Notes under the pieces: model-generated
Database searches by the model: none
What the model saw: the letters and a program-made list of their open reading frames with translations, nothing else
Told to the model about the DNA's origin: nothing
Origin: Erpetoichthys calabaricus
Taxonomy: Eukaryota > Chordata > Cladistia > Polypteriformes > Polypteridae
DNA length: 64,000 nucleotides
Direction of reading: 5' to 3'
Assembly (NCBI RefSeq): GCF_900747795.2
Contig: NC_041394.2
Span: forward strand, 341,892,415-341,956,414
Made by a program: the position numbers and the translations under genes
Shown here: one piece after another, positions 61,951 to 64,000 of the stretch
How the letters are laid out: each line of letters begins with the position of its first letter
Numbering within the stretch: position 1 is the first letter of the stretch

Positions 61951-62499
61951 AAGAACTAACAAATCAAGAAACCATTCTTGTGTTATTCTATGCAGTGAGA
62001 GCCGTTTTAAAAGCATGAGCGGTTGGTATTTTACAAATCTGTTACCATCTATTTGTGGTTATGTTCTGTTTAGATCAGGTTACGGATCCATACCAATCAC
62101 TTCTATCGACCTTTATATGGAATTTAAGAAAATGCATAAAGGTCACATGTTTCTATGTTTTGGAAAATTGTTCAACCTTTAATACCTCCTTATTAATTGT
62201 TTTATTTGATGTACAGTATATTTCATTTAATCCGTGTGCGTGCACACACAGGGAGACAGGAGATGCTGATGCCCAGGAGAATTTTAAACAACTGTTGTGC
62301 CAAATTCCTCCCCCCACCTTAAGTTGTCTGACTTATAGCTGCACTCAAGACATTTCTAAGGCACAATCTACAAAACAGTGAGTGACTGCAGATTAATTGT
62401 AAAGTGATTTTGTCCTTCTAGTAGTGGGGGATTATTTTGGCAAGGGTGGTATTAAACATCCAATAGTCCTGTTGCAGGTACAGTCGAATAATACTGCCT

Positions 62500-63341
62500 A
62501 AGGGCTTGTTTATACTTCACACTCAGAACTAGTGATGGGCTGCTCGATACTCAGGTTTCGACACTGTGTCGAGCTTTCGAAGCACTGGAGATCGAAGCGC
62601 CGCTTCGAGGCTTGCTTCAAATGCGCCCGTCACGTGATTTTGAGTCACGCTAGCGTAATGACGTCATTGATAGCTGTGCAGTCAGCAGTCGATTTGGTCA
62701 TTCACTAAGCTGTTAAAGTGCTTTGGCTCAAAGCGTAAAAGCAGTTGTTCTTGCTACAGCGATAAGGTTCGCTAACCCAAGTTCAAATCCTAGTTGGGGC
62801 TCGCATATGTTGAAATAAGGATTTTGTATAAAACAGTTAAGTAGTACTTGTCTGAAAATTAACAAATATACTTTGGAGACATTATGAACGATTTACATGG
62901 GGCACCTTTTTCCTTGGTGTGGAATCGTGTCCACCTAGAATCTGTAACAAATTAATGAGCATATTTTGCGTAAGGTAGCACGTATTATAACAATCCAGAA
63001 TCTACTCTACGCCATGTCGATCATATCAGAGAGGGTAAGAAACGCTTCACTAAAGCCGACGTGGTCATTACACCAGTATATGCGCAAGACACTCTCATTA
63101 AACGTTTTTACTATTCAGTGATTCCCAGATCTGTAGCTGATTTGTATTATTGATTTCCAAAAAGCAATGTGAGTAAAAGCATGTGCTGCATAACTAATCA
63201 CAACTGTCTTCTGCAATTTTAGGAAAGCTTCGGGAGTTCTGCGTTAATGAGACACAAAAATTGTAAAGAAACTTTGTGAATTCATCCAGAGATGAACATA
63301 AAGATCACTCAAGTACTGACAAGAAGGAGCTGCTGAGATTA
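62500..63341. other. no gene; possible hAT-like end
   Basis: 62528-62700 begins ctagtgatgggctgctcgat and has CG-rich palindrome-like pieces (tcgaagc, ttcgagg), reminiscent of some hAT ends. The opposite end was not found. The rest is unremarkable AT-rich sequence. Confidence 0.3.
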
Positions 63342-63366
63342 GGGGGGGGGGGGGGGGGGGGGGGGG
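63342..63366 (+). repeat. Poly-G run (25 bases)
   Basis: An uninterrupted G homopolymer. It may be genuine or an assembly/sequencing length artefact. Confidence 0.9.
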
Positions 63367-64000
63367 TAAATAAGTAATCTTCCGAACTGCAGCACAACAG
63401 AGTAAATCATTGATGTAAATAGAATTATTGAAAGACTAAGCTTTTGTCGTTTCTGTATTCTTAAACCATCTTCCAGTTCCACAATCCCCCGCAGTCACTG
63501 TCACATTTAACGTTCCCTGCTCCTTACCTGTCTTGTTACCCAAAGCATCAACACTCAGTGTCATTCAAGGCTTTACCGTCCTTCCTTTCATAGACATAAA
63601 ATAAGACACACATTCCCTCTACATACGTGTCCAATAATAATAGTAAACTGGCAGGAACGAGAAAAAGCACAAGATGGGAATATTCATAACAAGCCTCGGC
63701 ATGAGGGTGAGGATGTGCCTTATCACCCATTACGTGAGCTCGTCTGCCACCCTTCAGTTGCACTGGCACACCTTACACTCTGGGGCAATTGCAATGGAGA
63801 ATACTGACAATGTACACCTTCAGAAGTGGAATAAATCGACTGTATAAGTAGAACATTTCAGATAAACTATGAATTTTGTTAATCATAAACAATGCAACAT
63901 AACTATTATATGTGTTGTTACTTTTTATTTATTCTCACCAAACGTTACATATCTACATGGGAAATGAACATGGGAATATGTTTATAATCATTCTCACTAA
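63367..64000. other. no recognisable feature
   Basis: AT-rich sequence with short ORFs only. The 63548-63769 minus ORF has a hydrophobic stretch but no start context or domain. Confidence 0.4.

Noticed and set aside
63342-63366. Poly-G as a G-quadruplex regulatory site
   Set aside because: Single homopolymer with no gene nearby; it may be an assembly artefact.

Overview
The window looks like euchromatic, repeat-rich DNA of a ray-finned fish. The repeat set is one I associate with polypterids (bichir or reedfish): a tRNA-type SINE ending in GGATGGATGG, an L2 LINE with a GTATT-like tail, GATA-tailed LINE ends, Helitrons ending in CTAG, and long Tc1, hAT, MULE and Tigger relics. The species call is inference. 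No rRNA, true tRNA, CRISPR or bacterial-style operon was seen.

Two host genes can be supported, both on the minus strand. (1) A complete seven-exon cathepsin L-like cysteine protease (33134 down to 26159, 344 aa). It has a conserved TATA box and non-coding first exon at 34.2-34.3 kb and an AATAAA signal at 25.75 kb. (2) A C2H2 zinc-finger gene with ten fingers (51426 down to 44377). It has an acidic N-terminal exon and a 5.8-kb intron packed with transposons.

Three further, decayed pieces of the cathepsin gene lie around the intact one: 8.8-9.8 kb (+), 11.8-13.9 kb (-) and 42.8-43.7 kb (+). With the intact copy they form two head-to-head (inverted) pairs. One pair is a clear inverted duplication, with arms at about 33.1-35.6 and 42.0-43.7 kb. 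The TATA box and 5' UTR exon survive in three of the four copies, even where the coding part is gone or broken.

Layout: 0-8.4 kb holds a piggyBac-like relic, a Helitron, a SINE, a 1.6-kb Tc1 element, a promoter-like CRE/TATA segment with a possible first exon (5.25-5.36 kb), an unclassified 600-bp repeat and an old ~175-bp tandem array. 8.8-14.5 kb holds cathepsin relics 1 and 2 with Harbinger-like, hAT and Helitron insertions. 15-25.5 kb holds Tc1, CR1 and SINE pieces and two oppositely oriented L2 LINEs. 26-34.5 kb is the intact cathepsin gene. 35-43.7 kb holds GATA repeats, a FLYWCH-bearing MULE relic, CR1 with a Penelope-type insertion, a 2.25-kb inverted-repeat element with a 6-bp target duplication, a solo LTR and cathepsin relic 4. 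44-51.5 kb is the zinc-finger gene. 53-56.2 kb is a broken but long APE/RT LINE. 56.2-60.8 kb is Penelope GIY-YIG pieces and a large AT-rich nested repeat. 61-64 kb is mostly unrecognised.

Exon and target-duplication coordinates were read base by base. Ends of old repeats without a target duplication are approximate. Family names of repeats rest on remembered consensus features, not on a search.
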